The notes under the pieces were generated by a model that did not search any database, was not told the DNA's origin, and worked only from the letters and a program-made list of their open reading frames with translations. A DNA stretch of 10,173 nucleotides from NCBI GenBank assembly GCA_913009745.1, contig CAJVWL010000009.1, positions 1 to 10,173 of the forward strand, in the 5' to 3' direction. The DNA is from an uncultured bacterium. GTDB taxonomy: Bacteria > Patescibacteriota > Minisyncoccia > UBA6257 > Colwellbacteraceae. Of the stretch, positions 1 through 6,312 are shown one piece after another. Made by a program: the position numbers and the translations under genes. The stretch's first letter is position 1. Every line of letters starts with the position of its first letter.

Positions 1-74
1 GAGGCAATCGGATTGTTCGCTACTGTTTATTACACTGTATAGACTCGACATATAGTTTTACTCTTTTTTTTTTT
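1..74. other. Probable off-template sequencing artefact upstream of adapter
   Basis: These bases lie outside an intact P5 adapter that starts at 75. Positions 64-74 are a run of 11 T. The surface-grafted Illumina P5 oligo is known to carry a 5' poly-T spacer of about 10 T, so a read that passes through a short insert and its adapter ends in this run. Positions 1-63 would then be calls made after the template ended. They contain no feature I recognise. I infer that none of this is genomic. A chance join of adapter to real DNA is the alternative. Confidence 0.85.
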
Positions 75-132
75 AATGATACGGCGACCACCGAGATCTA
101 CACTCTTTCCCTACACGACGCTCTTCCGATCT
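75..132 (+). other. Illumina P5/TruSeq universal adapter (contamination)
   Basis: The 58 bases match the standard Illumina universal adapter from AATGATACGGCGACCACCGA at its 5' end to GCTCTTCCGATCT at its 3' end, by recognition and without visible mismatch. The insert begins at 133. Read on the minus strand in the frame of the adjacent gene, the adapter encodes IGRASCRERV and a stop, a tail seen on contaminated truncated proteins. The contig should be trimmed to start at 133. Confidence 0.98.
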
Positions 133-547
133 CTTCAATTGCCTGATGAGTGGCTCCGTCGGGTCCAACGGATATACCCGCATGGCTCCCCGCAATTTTT
201 ACATTTGAGTCATTATACGCAATCGTGGTCCTAATTTGCTCCCAATTGCGACCCGGAGAAAAAGTTGCATATGACGAGATAAACGGTATCTTTCCCGATA
301 TACCAAGCCCGGCAGCCACGGTAGCCAAATTTTGCTCCGCTACGCCTATCTCAAAAAATCTTTCCGGGAATTTGTCCGCAAACAGCTTCGTTCTGGTAGA
401 TTCCGTAAGGTCCGCGCACAACGCAACAACGTTTTCGTTCTTTTCACCTGCGGCAAGAAGTCCTTCTCCATAACCGTTTCTAATCGGAACCTTTTCTACC
501 TCTTTATCAAATAATCCCGGATTAAGTTTTTGTTCTTTATTAATCAT
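133..547 (-). CDS. tktC: Transketolase C-terminal subunit, 3'-truncated by adapter
   Basis: This is the pyrimidine-binding half of a split transketolase. Together with the N-terminal subunit it transfers a two-carbon ketol unit between sugar phosphates in the non-oxidative pentose phosphate pathway, using thiamine diphosphate. About 138 genuine residues are present from the ATG at 547. The motif CADLTES is at 44-50, and FFEIGVAEQNL at 64-74 carries the conserved Glu71 that activates the cofactor. SHAGISVGPDGATHQA (121-136) is the usual family signature. The family normally runs to about 310 residues, so more than half is missing. The reading frame continues to 98 only through adapter sequence. 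The gene starts 8 nt after the tktN stop and has no clear Shine-Dalgarno. Deoxyxylulose-5-phosphate synthase is related, but the neighbouring subunit and motifs favour transketolase. Confidence 0.93.
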
Positions 548-555
548 ATCCGTAT

Positions 556-1410
556 TTATTCGTGTTCGCTCATAATTTTTCCGCCGAGCGTGCGCAGTTC
601 GTCTAATGCCCTTTTTGCTTCTTCTTTATTCGGAGGTTTACCGTGCCATTCATATTTTTGTTCCATAAAATCAACCCCTTTGCCCGGAATTGTGTGGGCG
701 ATAATAAGAGTTGGTTGACTAAAAATTGCCTTTGCTTCATTTACGGCATCAATAATTTGTTCAAAATTATGACCGTCAATTTCTAAAACGTGCCAATCAA
801 AGGACTCATATTTTTCCCTCAATGGATTAAGAGGCATAACATCCTCCGTATAACCGTCTATCTGAATATTGTTTCTATCAATGAGCGCCGTGAGGTTGTT
901 TAGCTTACTTTTTCCTATAAACATTGCGGCCTCCCATGTATTCCCCTCGTCCTGTTCCCCATCTGACATAAGGCAGTAAATCCTATGCCTTTCTTTGTTG
1001 AGACGCGCCGCCAGCGCAATACCGGCCGCCTGCGACAGCCCGGAACCTAGCGGACCCGATGTTGTTTCAAGTCCGGGAAGCGTTGTCCTGTGAGGATGCC
1101 CCTGAAGACGCGAATTTATTTTTCTAAGCGTCTTTAGCTCTGCGATCGGAAAATAGCCCGCAAGAGCCATTGCCGCATATCGCACCGGTACGATATGTCC
1201 GTTGGACAATACAAGTCTGTCCCTGTCCGGCCAATTCGGTTTTTTGGGATTGTGGTTCAAGATATGAAAATAAAAAGCCGTAAAAATATCCGCCATTCCA
1301 AGCGGACCCGCAGAATGACCGCTGCCCGCCTCTACCAGCATTTTGATAATTTCCTTCCTGACTCTATTTGCGGTTTTTTCTAAATATTTTTCCTGCTTTT
1401 CGTCAAGCAT
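556..1410 (-). CDS. tktN: Transketolase N-terminal subunit
   Basis: This is the pyrophosphate-binding half of a split transketolase (284 residues, normal for the subunit) and partner of the next gene. GHSAGPLGMADI is at 31-42 and LSNGH, with a conserved His, at 68-72. GPLGSGLSQAAGIALA is at 119-134. The thiamine-diphosphate motif is present as SDGEQDEGNTWEA (149-161, metal-binding Asp150), followed about 30 residues later by DRNNIQIDG (178-186). HTIPGKGVDFME (239-250) and WHGKPPN (255-261) close the domain as expected. The ATG at 1410 lies 3 nt after the rpe stop, and tktC starts 8 nt after this stop, so the genes are almost certainly co-transcribed. No Shine-Dalgarno is visible before the start. 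Confidence 0.95.
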   Translation of the reverse strand: MLDEKQEKYLEKTANRVRKEIIKMLVEAGSGHSAGPLGMADIFTAFYFHILNHNPKKPNWPDRDRLVLSNGHIVPVRYAAMALAGYFPIAELKTLRKINSRLQGHPHRTTLPGLETTSGPLGSGLSQAAGIALAARLNKERHRIYCLMSDGEQDEGNTWEAAMFIGKSKLNNLTALIDRNNIQIDGYTEDVMPLNPLREKYESFDWHVLEIDGHNFEQIIDAVNEAKAIFSQPTLIIAHTIPGKGVDFMEQKYEWHGKPPNKEEAKRALDELRTLGGKIMSEHE

Positions 1411-1413
1411 ATT

Positions 1414-2037
1414 CTATATTTTACTAAGTTGTTCGTATGCAAACCCTGGATTTGGATGACTAAATATATATGATGCGGAAACAAGCGCGTCCGCTCCGGC
1501 TTTTTTGGACAGAACGGCAGTCTCTGGTGTAATTCCGCCGTCAACCTCTATTGTAGCATCAGGCACTTTCTCCCGCAAAAGCTTTATTTTCTCAAGTGAG
1601 GACACATTAAACCTTTGACCGGAAACACCCGGTGTAACCGCAAGCACCTGAAATAATTTAAATGAGCTAAAATATGGAGCGGCTTGTTCCACGGATGTAT
1701 GCGTATCAAGCGAAAGCATTATCTCTGCTCCATATTTCGCTGCAATTTCTATTAAAAATTCTGGGTTATGTATCGTCTGTAACTGCACAATAACCCTCTT
1801 TACTCCAACTTTGAGCCACGATTCTATCTGCCGCTCCGGCTCTTGAACCATAAGGTGAACCTCCACCTCAAGTTTCGTCTCTAATGACTGAAGTTCAGCC
1901 GGATTACCCCAGCTAATATTTTCCGTAAATTTCCCGTCGGCAACATCAATATGAATACGCCGAGCGAAGCTTTCCGCCTTTTTAATCTGACTTGCCGCAG
2001 ATGCAAAATCACGACGGTTAATTGATGGAATTACCAA
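1414..2037 (-). CDS. rpe: Ribulose-phosphate 3-epimerase (divergent)
   Basis: This TIM-barrel enzyme interconverts D-ribulose-5-phosphate and D-xylulose-5-phosphate. All four metal-binding positions of the family appear to be present: His29 and Asp31 in IHIDVADG, His61 in EVHLM, and Asp166 in EVDGGI. The last also holds one of the two acid/base aspartates. Several usually strict motifs differ. The Met of HVDVMDG is Ala33, the second His-Glu motif reads VQLQTIH, and the phosphate loop reads VTPGVSGQRF, not VNPGFGGQ. At 207 residues it is slightly short for the family. The start is a TTG at 2037 that overlaps the end of rpiB by 20 nt. The upstream frame closes within six codons, so no ATG is available there. 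The best sequence fit is an epimerase that has drifted. Activity on another ketose phosphate cannot be excluded. Confidence 0.85.
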   Translation of the reverse strand: MVIPSINRRDFASAASQIKKAESFARRIHIDVADGKFTENISWGNPAELQSLETKLEVEVHLMVQEPERQIESWLKVGVKRVIVQLQTIHNPEFLIEIAAKYGAEIMLSLDTHTSVEQAAPYFSSFKLFQVLAVTPGVSGQRFNVSSLEKIKLLREKVPDATIEVDGGITPETAVLSKKAGADALVSASYIFSHPNPGFAYEQLSKI

Positions 2038-2479
2038 GGTCCTGTGTTTTTTTTATGCGCCTTTTGTATCTCTCCTCGCCGGAAAACGAAGTCTGCAACC
2101 ATGCGCTTACAATTTTCTTTGCCTGCTCAACACCAATAAAGTCAGCCGGAATAGACAGTACATTTGTGTCATCCTCATTTCGTGAAGCCATCGCATGGTC
2201 AGGTGAAAAAGCAAGAACAGACCTAATTTGAGAAAATCTATTGGCTACAATATCCATACCGACACCTGAACCGCATATCAATATACCCTTGCTCTCACGT
2301 TCAAAAATATCAGCGGTTACTTTCTCCGCAACCTGTTTCGCGTAATCCGGATAATCATCATTTTCATCATAGACGGTATTACCGACATCACTAACGGTAT
2401 AACCGCTTTCTTCTAAAAAGCTTTTTAGCTCTCCCTTCAATTTAAAGCCCCTATGGTCGGCGCCTATATAAAGAATCAT
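2018..2479 (-). CDS. rpiB: Ribose-5-phosphate isomerase B (RpiB/LacAB family)
   Basis: This enzyme interconverts ribose-5-phosphate and ribulose-5-phosphate and supplies rpe and transketolase, encoded next. At 153 residues it has the usual family length. IGADHRGFKLK (5-15) is the N-terminal phosphate/sugar motif. YPDYA is at 43-47. LICGSGVGMDIVANR (67-81) has the catalytic Cys69 and anion-hole loop, and basic residues near 138-144 fit the phosphate-binding Arg pair. The segment normally reading REHNDANVL is RNEDDTNVL (100-108), so the conserved His is replaced by Glu102. The stop overlaps the TTG start of rpe by 20 nt, which suggests translational coupling. The ATG at 2479 has no Shine-Dalgarno. 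A perfect TATAAT at 2488-2493 lies 8 nt upstream and overlaps the capA stop codon, so a minor internal start of transcription is possible. Confidence 0.92.
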   Translation of the reverse strand: MILYIGADHRGFKLKGELKSFLEESGYTVSDVGNTVYDENDDYPDYAKQVAEKVTADIFERESKGILICGSGVGMDIVANRFSQIRSVLAFSPDHAMASRNEDDTNVLSIPADFIGVEQAKKIVSAWLQTSFSGEERYKRRIKKTQDLGNSIN

Positions 2480-2488
2480 CGTATATTA

Positions 2489-3523
2489 TTATAAGTCTAT
2501 AAACTCGGGCTGGAAAGTTTTGGAAATACTAATCCGCAGTTTATCTATGCTTTTTATCCGCTTATTCTCTATATTAATCAAGATAGCAATGCCGCTGCTT
2601 GTCTCCACTGAAAACGTCTGGTCAAACACAAAGTTTCCCAGCCCATAGAAAATATAGCCTTCATTATATCGTTCATCGCCCTGAACAACGTGCTGGTGGT
2701 GCCCAACCACAATATCTGCGCCGTCGTCAATAAGTTTATGCGCGATTTCACGCTGTGAGGAACTTGGCTCCGGCTTATATTCATCCCCCCAATGCAATGA
2801 CACAATTATAATGTCTGTTTTGTCTGACAACTCGGAAATACGCCTCTTTATCTCCTCCATATTAAAATCACTAACACCGGGGGTTGTGTCTCCGGCAACA
2901 AGTCCATCCGGATACAAATTTGTATATGCAAGAAAGGCAATTCGCGTTCCTTTGATATTCTCAAAAACAGGACTGTTTGCATCTGCGTAATTTACTCCTG
3001 CTCCAACCGGCAATATGCCGTATTTATTTAAAATGGATACGGTATCTTTAAGCGCGTCATCACCCCAATCTAATATATGATTATTGGCTATGGACAGAAC
3101 ATCAAAACCGGCGAACTCCAATCCATTAACAACTTTTGGATCTGCGCGAAATGAATATTTGCTTCCCTGGTTGCTTCCGCGTGAAGAGATTGGCCCTTCA
3201 AGATTTCCAAACGACACATCCGCGCTTCTTATAACGTCAGCTGTCTTTAGAAATGGATATGTATAATCTTCTTTTTTCTTCATTACATTCCCTACGCCGC
3301 GGGACAACATAATATCCCCGACAAGAAGAAGTTTTATTGGCTCGCGCCTTAAAGTAAGCTCTCGTATTTTTATATCGTTAGCAAGAACGTAGGCACGTGA
3401 AACATATTGAACAGAGTTTATGAGTTTACCATAAAATCCGCCAATAAAAACGAATGTTATAAAAAATAGAACAAGTAAAATTACGACTAAAATTGCAAGT
3501 AAGTATTTTGCGGGAAGACTCAT
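2489..3523 (-). CDS. CapA/PGA_cap family metallophosphatase-like membrane protein
   Basis: This is a 344-residue protein of the CapA (PGA_cap) family. It has an uncleaved-looking N-terminal membrane segment (about 7-31) and a calcineurin-like domain outside the membrane. Metal-site style motifs occur in order: LLVGDIMLSR (66-75), GNLEGPIS (106-113), SIANNHILDWG (144-154), SLHWGDEY (242-249), GHHQHVVQG (274-282) and GLGNFVFDQ (294-302). CapA is known as part of poly-gamma-glutamate capsule synthesis, but many relatives occur without capB/capC, as here, and have no assigned role. It sits between gap and rpiB, 42 nt after gap and 9 nt before rpiB, so it is probably co-transcribed. Placement among sugar-phosphate genes may reflect operon packing only. 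The ATG at 3523 lacks a Shine-Dalgarno. I give no gene symbol because the capsule role is unsupported. Confidence 0.9.
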   Translation of the reverse strand: MSLPAKYLLAILVVILLVLFFITFVFIGGFYGKLINSVQYVSRAYVLANDIKIRELTLRREPIKLLLVGDIMLSRGVGNVMKKKEDYTYPFLKTADVIRSADVSFGNLEGPISSRGSNQGSKYSFRADPKVVNGLEFAGFDVLSIANNHILDWGDDALKDTVSILNKYGILPVGAGVNYADANSPVFENIKGTRIAFLAYTNLYPDGLVAGDTTPGVSDFNMEEIKRRISELSDKTDIIIVSLHWGDEYKPEPSSSQREIAHKLIDDGADIVVGHHQHVVQGDERYNEGYIFYGLGNFVFDQTFSVETSSGIAILINIENKRIKSIDKLRISISKTFQPEFIDL

Positions 3524-3565
3524 ATCGTCTAAGGAATATTTGGGACTTTGCTTTTTCTCAACTTA

Positions 3566-4588
3566 CTAAGCCTCCACCAGCGCTGAAACTATAGAAACGT
3601 GCTTTACAAGCGTTGAAACATACCCCCATTCATTATCATACCAAGAGAGGACTTTAACTAAATCTCCGCCAACGACTCTCGTGAAATTCAAATCTGCAAT
3701 TGCTCCATACGGCTGTTTTATTATGTCGCTCGAGACAAGCGGGTCTTCGGTAACTGAAAATACGCCCTGCCACCGCGGAAGGGACGCGGCTTTTCTTAAA
3801 ATATCGTTTATTTCTTCCACCGAAGTATCCCGTTTTGATATAAAGGTAACATCCGCTATTGACCCTGAAACTACCGGCACCCTTAATGCAACTCCGTCAA
3901 ACTTGCCCTCAAGCTCCGGTATTGCGCGCGCCACTGCCACCGCGGCTCCCGTAGTAGACGGAACAATGTTTTGTGCTGCAGCCCTTCCGCGCCTCACATC
4001 ATGACCGCGAGACGGTCCGTCAACCAAATTCTGCGATGCGGTGTATCCGTGCGCAGTATTTAAAATTGCTCTCTTAATTCCGGGATTCTCCGAAAGAATT
4101 GTTATGATTGGAGATGCGGCATTCGTCGTGCATGAACCGTTTGATGTAAGAACAACCGATTTTGAAGCGTCTTCATTTACGCCGACGAGAACCGTTTTAC
4201 CTTCCGTCCCGTCCGGCTCCTTGGTGGGAGCGGTAATCACAACTCTCTTCGCGCCTGCGTCTAAGTGCGCTTTGGATTTCTCATATGAAGCGAATACACC
4301 GGTTGCCTCAACAACAACATCTACGGCTAAATCCTTCCATGGAAGTTCCCGCGGGTCTTTTATTTGGCTTACATTAATGTCTTTTCCGTCAACAACGAGA
4401 CTCCCGTTCTTAACTTCAACGTCTTTTTCATAATTTCCGTAAACCGTGTCGTATTTAAGAAGGTAGGCAAGATTCTCCAAGTCTCCCAGATCGTTTATGG
4501 ACACTATATTTATGTCTTTATTATCAAAAGCCTGCCTGAAAAAAAGACGGCCCACTCTTCCAAACCCGTTTATTGCGATGTTTGCCAT
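3566..4588 (-). CDS. gap: Glyceraldehyde-3-phosphate dehydrogenase, type I
   Basis: This enzyme oxidises glyceraldehyde-3-phosphate with NAD(P) and phosphate to 1,3-bisphosphoglycerate in lower glycolysis, in the cytoplasm. It is full length (340 residues). The Rossmann motif INGFGRVGR is at 6-14 and SINDLGD at 30-36. The catalytic site is SNGSCTTN (149-156, Cys153), with the usual Ala of SNASCTTN as Gly. NTAHGYT (177-183) supplies the catalytic His180. DVRRGRAAAQNIVPSTTGAA (197-216) is the phosphate-binding stretch, and WYDNEWGY (316-323) is the C-terminal signature. The ATG at 4588 is preceded by a perfect TATAAT 11 nt away and no Shine-Dalgarno, so the gene probably has its own promoter as well as read-through from DUF192. 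The downstream transketolase/rpe/rpiB genes feed glyceraldehyde-3-phosphate into this step. Confidence 0.97.
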   Translation of the reverse strand: MANIAINGFGRVGRLFFRQAFDNKDINIVSINDLGDLENLAYLLKYDTVYGNYEKDVEVKNGSLVVDGKDINVSQIKDPRELPWKDLAVDVVVEATGVFASYEKSKAHLDAGAKRVVITAPTKEPDGTEGKTVLVGVNEDASKSVVLTSNGSCTTNAASPIITILSENPGIKRAILNTAHGYTASQNLVDGPSRGHDVRRGRAAAQNIVPSTTGAAVAVARAIPELEGKFDGVALRVPVVSGSIADVTFISKRDTSVEEINDILRKAASLPRWQGVFSVTEDPLVSSDIIKQPYGAIADLNFTRVVGGDLVKVLSWYDNEWGYVSTLVKHVSIVSALVEA

Positions 4589-4599
4589 GATGTTAATTA

Positions 4600-4627
4600 A
4601 TTATAGATTTTATTATCTGTAATGCAA
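4600..4627 (-). promoter_or_regulatory. Putative promoter of gap, near-leaderless
   Basis: On the minus strand a perfect TATAAT (4605 to 4600) follows a weak -35, TTGCAT (4627 to 4622), with a 16-bp spacer. Only 11 nt separate the -10 from the gap ATG, so the predicted 5' leader is about 4-5 nt. The 44-nt gap between DUF192 and gap is the widest in the operon. AT-rich sequence makes chance matches possible. Confidence 0.45.
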
Positions 4628-4632
4628 TGGGG

Positions 4633-5100
4633 CTAAAGCTTAATTGTCATAGTATCACCTGCGACCAAATTTAAACTTGCGGCAGCTCCCGCCGGAAGCT
4701 CCAACACCCTGTCAACGGGCTCCTTGGAGGAATAGACGGAGAGTTTGTAAATTGGAACGTTTGGCTGCGGTCGGACATTGCTATCAAATCCGACAACCTC
4801 ACCGTTTTTCCGCATCCAAATAATATCAATTGGAAAAGACATTCCCTTCATCCAAAATTTTTGTATAGACGGCTTTTTGAACACGAAAAGCATTCCCTCG
4901 TTCTCACCCAGAGAATCTCGCCCGGCCAATCCAACCGCTTTATCAATCGGAGTATCAACGACTTCAACAGAAAACACTCTTCCCTTTACTAAAATTGTTG
5001 CCTTCTTTGCGCCTTTAAGTTCTGGCCCATACTTATAGATAGATACCGCTAACAGCACTAAAATAACGGCAACCACTATATAAGAAACTTTGTGCCACAT
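4633..5100 (-). CDS. DUF192 family membrane-anchored protein
   Basis: This is a 155-residue member of the DUF192 family, whose biochemical role is not established. An N-terminal hydrophobic segment (about 6-21) should anchor it with the domain outside the cytoplasm. Family features follow in order: VGLAGRDSLGENEGMLFVF (56-74, the GLxxRxxLxxxxGMLFxF signature), KFWMKGMSFPIDIIWM (81-96, the FWMKxxxxPLDI signature) and RVLELPAGAAASL (131-143, the xVLELxAG signature). The ATG at 5100 follows the trmH-like stop by one nucleotide, so translation is probably coupled. gap follows 44 nt later. Nothing in the context points to a specific function. Confidence 0.88.
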   Translation of the reverse strand: MWHKVSYIVVAVILVLLAVSIYKYGPELKGAKKATILVKGRVFSVEVVDTPIDKAVGLAGRDSLGENEGMLFVFKKPSIQKFWMKGMSFPIDIIWMRKNGEVVGFDSNVRPQPNVPIYKLSVYSSKEPVDRVLELPAGAAASLNLVAGDTMTIKL

Positions 5101-5101
5101 A

Positions 5102-5578
5102 TCATTTATTGTACCTCAAATGGAATGAAACGACACCGAACGCAGTCGCAACGTTTAGGGACTTTTTTGCGCCGTTCATTGGAATTTCCAATATTTTATC
5201 CGCGCGCTTTAGCACGGAGTCGGATAATCCGCTAACTTCGTTCCCCATAATCAGCGCGATTTTATTGAATGAATAATCTTCCGCTGACGGCGAATAATAT
5301 GGAATAGAGTTTCTGCTTTGCTCAACGGCAAAGATTGTATAGTCGTCCGCTTTTAACCTATCAATAACACGCCACGTCTGCGCGAATTTTTCCCAAGCCA
5401 TGCTTTTCTCCGCGCCAAGCGCGACCTTGGAAAATCGCGGAAGAGATTTCCCAAATCTATCAAGCGGAGTTGGCGTAAACCCGCAAAGATATATTTTTTG
5501 CGCTCCAACAGCATCGGCCGTGCGAAAAACAGAACCGACGTTATAGATACTTCTTATGTTGTCCAACACAACAACCAT
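5102..5578 (-). CDS. SpoU/TrmH-family RNA 2'-O-methyltransferase (SPOUT domain only)
   Basis: This is predicted to transfer a methyl group from S-adenosylmethionine to a ribose 2'-OH in tRNA or rRNA. The three SPOUT motifs are present: NIRSIYNVGSVFR (7-19, with the Asn and Arg typical of motif 1), IALIMGNEVSGLS (107-119, motif 2) and LEIPMNGAKKSLNVATA (130-146, motif 3), which form the deep-knot cofactor site. At 158 residues it is a bare catalytic domain without the N-terminal substrate-binding domain of RlmB-type enzymes. The target RNA therefore cannot be assigned. It is the first gene of the metabolic operon and ends 1 nt before DUF192. The ATG at 5578 has no Shine-Dalgarno. An extended -10 six nucleotides upstream suggests a leaderless transcript. 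Confidence 0.92.
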   Translation of the reverse strand: MVVVLDNIRSIYNVGSVFRTADAVGAQKIYLCGFTPTPLDRFGKSLPRFSKVALGAEKSMAWEKFAQTWRVIDRLKADDYTIFAVEQSRNSIPYYSPSAEDYSFNKIALIMGNEVSGLSDSVLKRADKILEIPMNGAKKSLNVATAFGVVSFHLRYNK

Positions 5579-5584
5579 TTATTT

Positions 5585-5593
5585 ATGATACCA
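5585..5593 (-). promoter_or_regulatory. Extended -10 promoter of the trmH-gap-tkt operon, probably leaderless
   Basis: The minus strand reads TGG-TATCAT (5593 to 5585). That is an extended -10 (TGn) with five of six matches to TATAAT, 6 nt before the trmH-like ATG. Usual spacing puts the first transcribed base at or next to the A of that ATG. No good -35 is seen, which is common with extended -10 elements. The repeats at 5617-5659 lie at about -39 to -81. Confidence 0.5.
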
Positions 5594-5616
5594 AAATTAA
5601 AAAATCGTCGCTTGAT

Positions 5617-5659
5617 ATGAATACCTGAATGAATACCTGAATTAATTCAGGTATTCATT
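5617..5659. repeat. 12-mer present twice directly and once inverted; 32-bp palindrome, candidate operator
   Basis: ATGAATACCTGA occurs at 5617-5628 and again immediately at 5629-5640. Its exact reverse complement is at 5647-5658. The second and third copies form a 32-bp perfect palindrome (5628-5659). Toward the trmH-like gene no U-tract follows on the minus strand, so it is a poor terminator in that direction. On the plus strand a short T-run (5658-5662) follows, but no plus-strand gene ends here. Its place just upstream of the operon promoter makes a protein-binding site the better reading. Confidence 0.5.
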
Positions 5660-5694
5660 TTTGTCTATTATTAAAATGATTGGAAAAAAATATT

Positions 5695-5730
5695 AAAAAA
5701 TTAGGGGGGAGGGTGCATGCACCCTCCCCC
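5695..5730 (-). terminator. Rho-independent terminator of accessory unit B
   Basis: Positions 5705-5730 form a 26-bp perfect palindrome with GC-rich arms (GGGGGAGGGTGC and complement). On the minus strand it is followed by CTAA and a run of six T (5700 to 5695). It starts 15 nt after the stop codon at 5745, and no T-run follows on the plus strand. Confidence 0.88.
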
Positions 5731-5744
5731 GAGAACGTTCATGT

Positions 5745-6242
5745 TCAAATCCTCCCCGCCAAGCTCGCCTTCCTTATGCCGAAACGGAAGCTCTCCACCA
5801 GACTGTAAAGTCCTGTTCCCACTCGCGGAGCTCTTGGAACGCGCCCCCGCAGGATCCAGTCTTCGGGAGCACCGTTTCGGAGAACCCTAAGGTCCACCTC
5901 CTCCCCATCCCAAAGGAATGAATGCCCTTCCCCGGGGAAACACATAAGCGTCATCGCCAAAGCAGCAACACTTATGCGGGACACAGGCATCCGCATCGGT
6001 GGATTGAAGGGAATTCCAATAAGCATCACACCCGGCGTGAACTCATATAGGACAACTCCATCCCCCTTCTCCCTTCGTTTTTTGAGGACTTGCTTGGTCC
6101 TTCCAAAAACCGTGCTCAAGCATTGAGCGAAATCGGTACTCGGAATCAACCCCTCAAGCTCCCTGGGAGATGCGAATACTTTTGGGATGTCCTCACCTTG
6201 AGGTAGCCCCATAAGCTCGCAACAGTCCTCCAATATACTCAC
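5745..6242 (-). CDS. Hypothetical protein, 165 residues
   Basis: I do not recognise this family. It begins at a GTG (6242) with a strong Shine-Dalgarno, AAGGAGG, 8 nt upstream. The predicted protein is soluble, with no signal peptide. A central stretch (about 80-115) is rich in Pro, Met and hydrophobic residues (GIPFNPPMRMPVSRISVAAL), and the C-terminal third is rich in Arg and Gly. A basic patch KKRREK is near 54-59. There are four Cys (two adjacent near 7-8) but no CxxC pair. Codons favour GAG, AGG and GC-ending forms, unlike the AT-leaning operon downstream. It is the last gene of unit B, 70 nt after the 232-residue protein, and ends at a strong terminator. It looks like a real, expressed accessory gene of unknown role. 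Confidence 0.72.
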   Translation of the reverse strand: MSILEDCCELMGLPQGEDIPKVFASPRELEGLIPSTDFAQCLSTVFGRTKQVLKKRREKGDGVVLYEFTPGVMLIGIPFNPPMRMPVSRISVAALAMTLMCFPGEGHSFLWDGEEVDLRVLRNGAPEDWILRGRVPRAPRVGTGLYSLVESFRFGIRKASLAGRI

Positions 6243-6250
6243 GTACCTAC

Positions 6251-6257
6251 CCTCCTT
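6251..6257 (-). promoter_or_regulatory. Shine-Dalgarno deciding the GTG start at 6242
   Basis: AAGGAGG on the minus strand, 8 nt before GTG. There is no ATG nearby, so this site supports the GTG as the true start. Confidence 0.75.
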
Positions 6258-6312
6258 CCTTCTCGGTAGTACGCATAATTCTCCCGGTTGTATAGGTTTT
6301 TAAGACTCCTTT

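Noticed and set aside
1..63. Genomic sequence or another gene fragment before the adapter
   Set aside because: It lies beyond an intact adapter and poly-T tail, so it is most simply post-template base calling.
98..132. Last ten residues of the transketolase C-subunit reading frame
   Set aside because: They are encoded by adapter bases, so they are not part of the protein.
150..473. Plus-strand frame opposite transketolase C subunit
   Set aside because: Shadow of the recognised minus-strand gene. It has no ribosome site or motif.
3681..4433. Two long plus-strand reading frames opposite gap
   Set aside because: They are antisense shadows of a clearly recognised gap gene and show no protein motif.
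5617..5730. CRISPR array
   Set aside because: Only three 12-mer copies, one inverted and two without a spacer, and no cas genes nearby. The second palindrome is an unrelated terminator.
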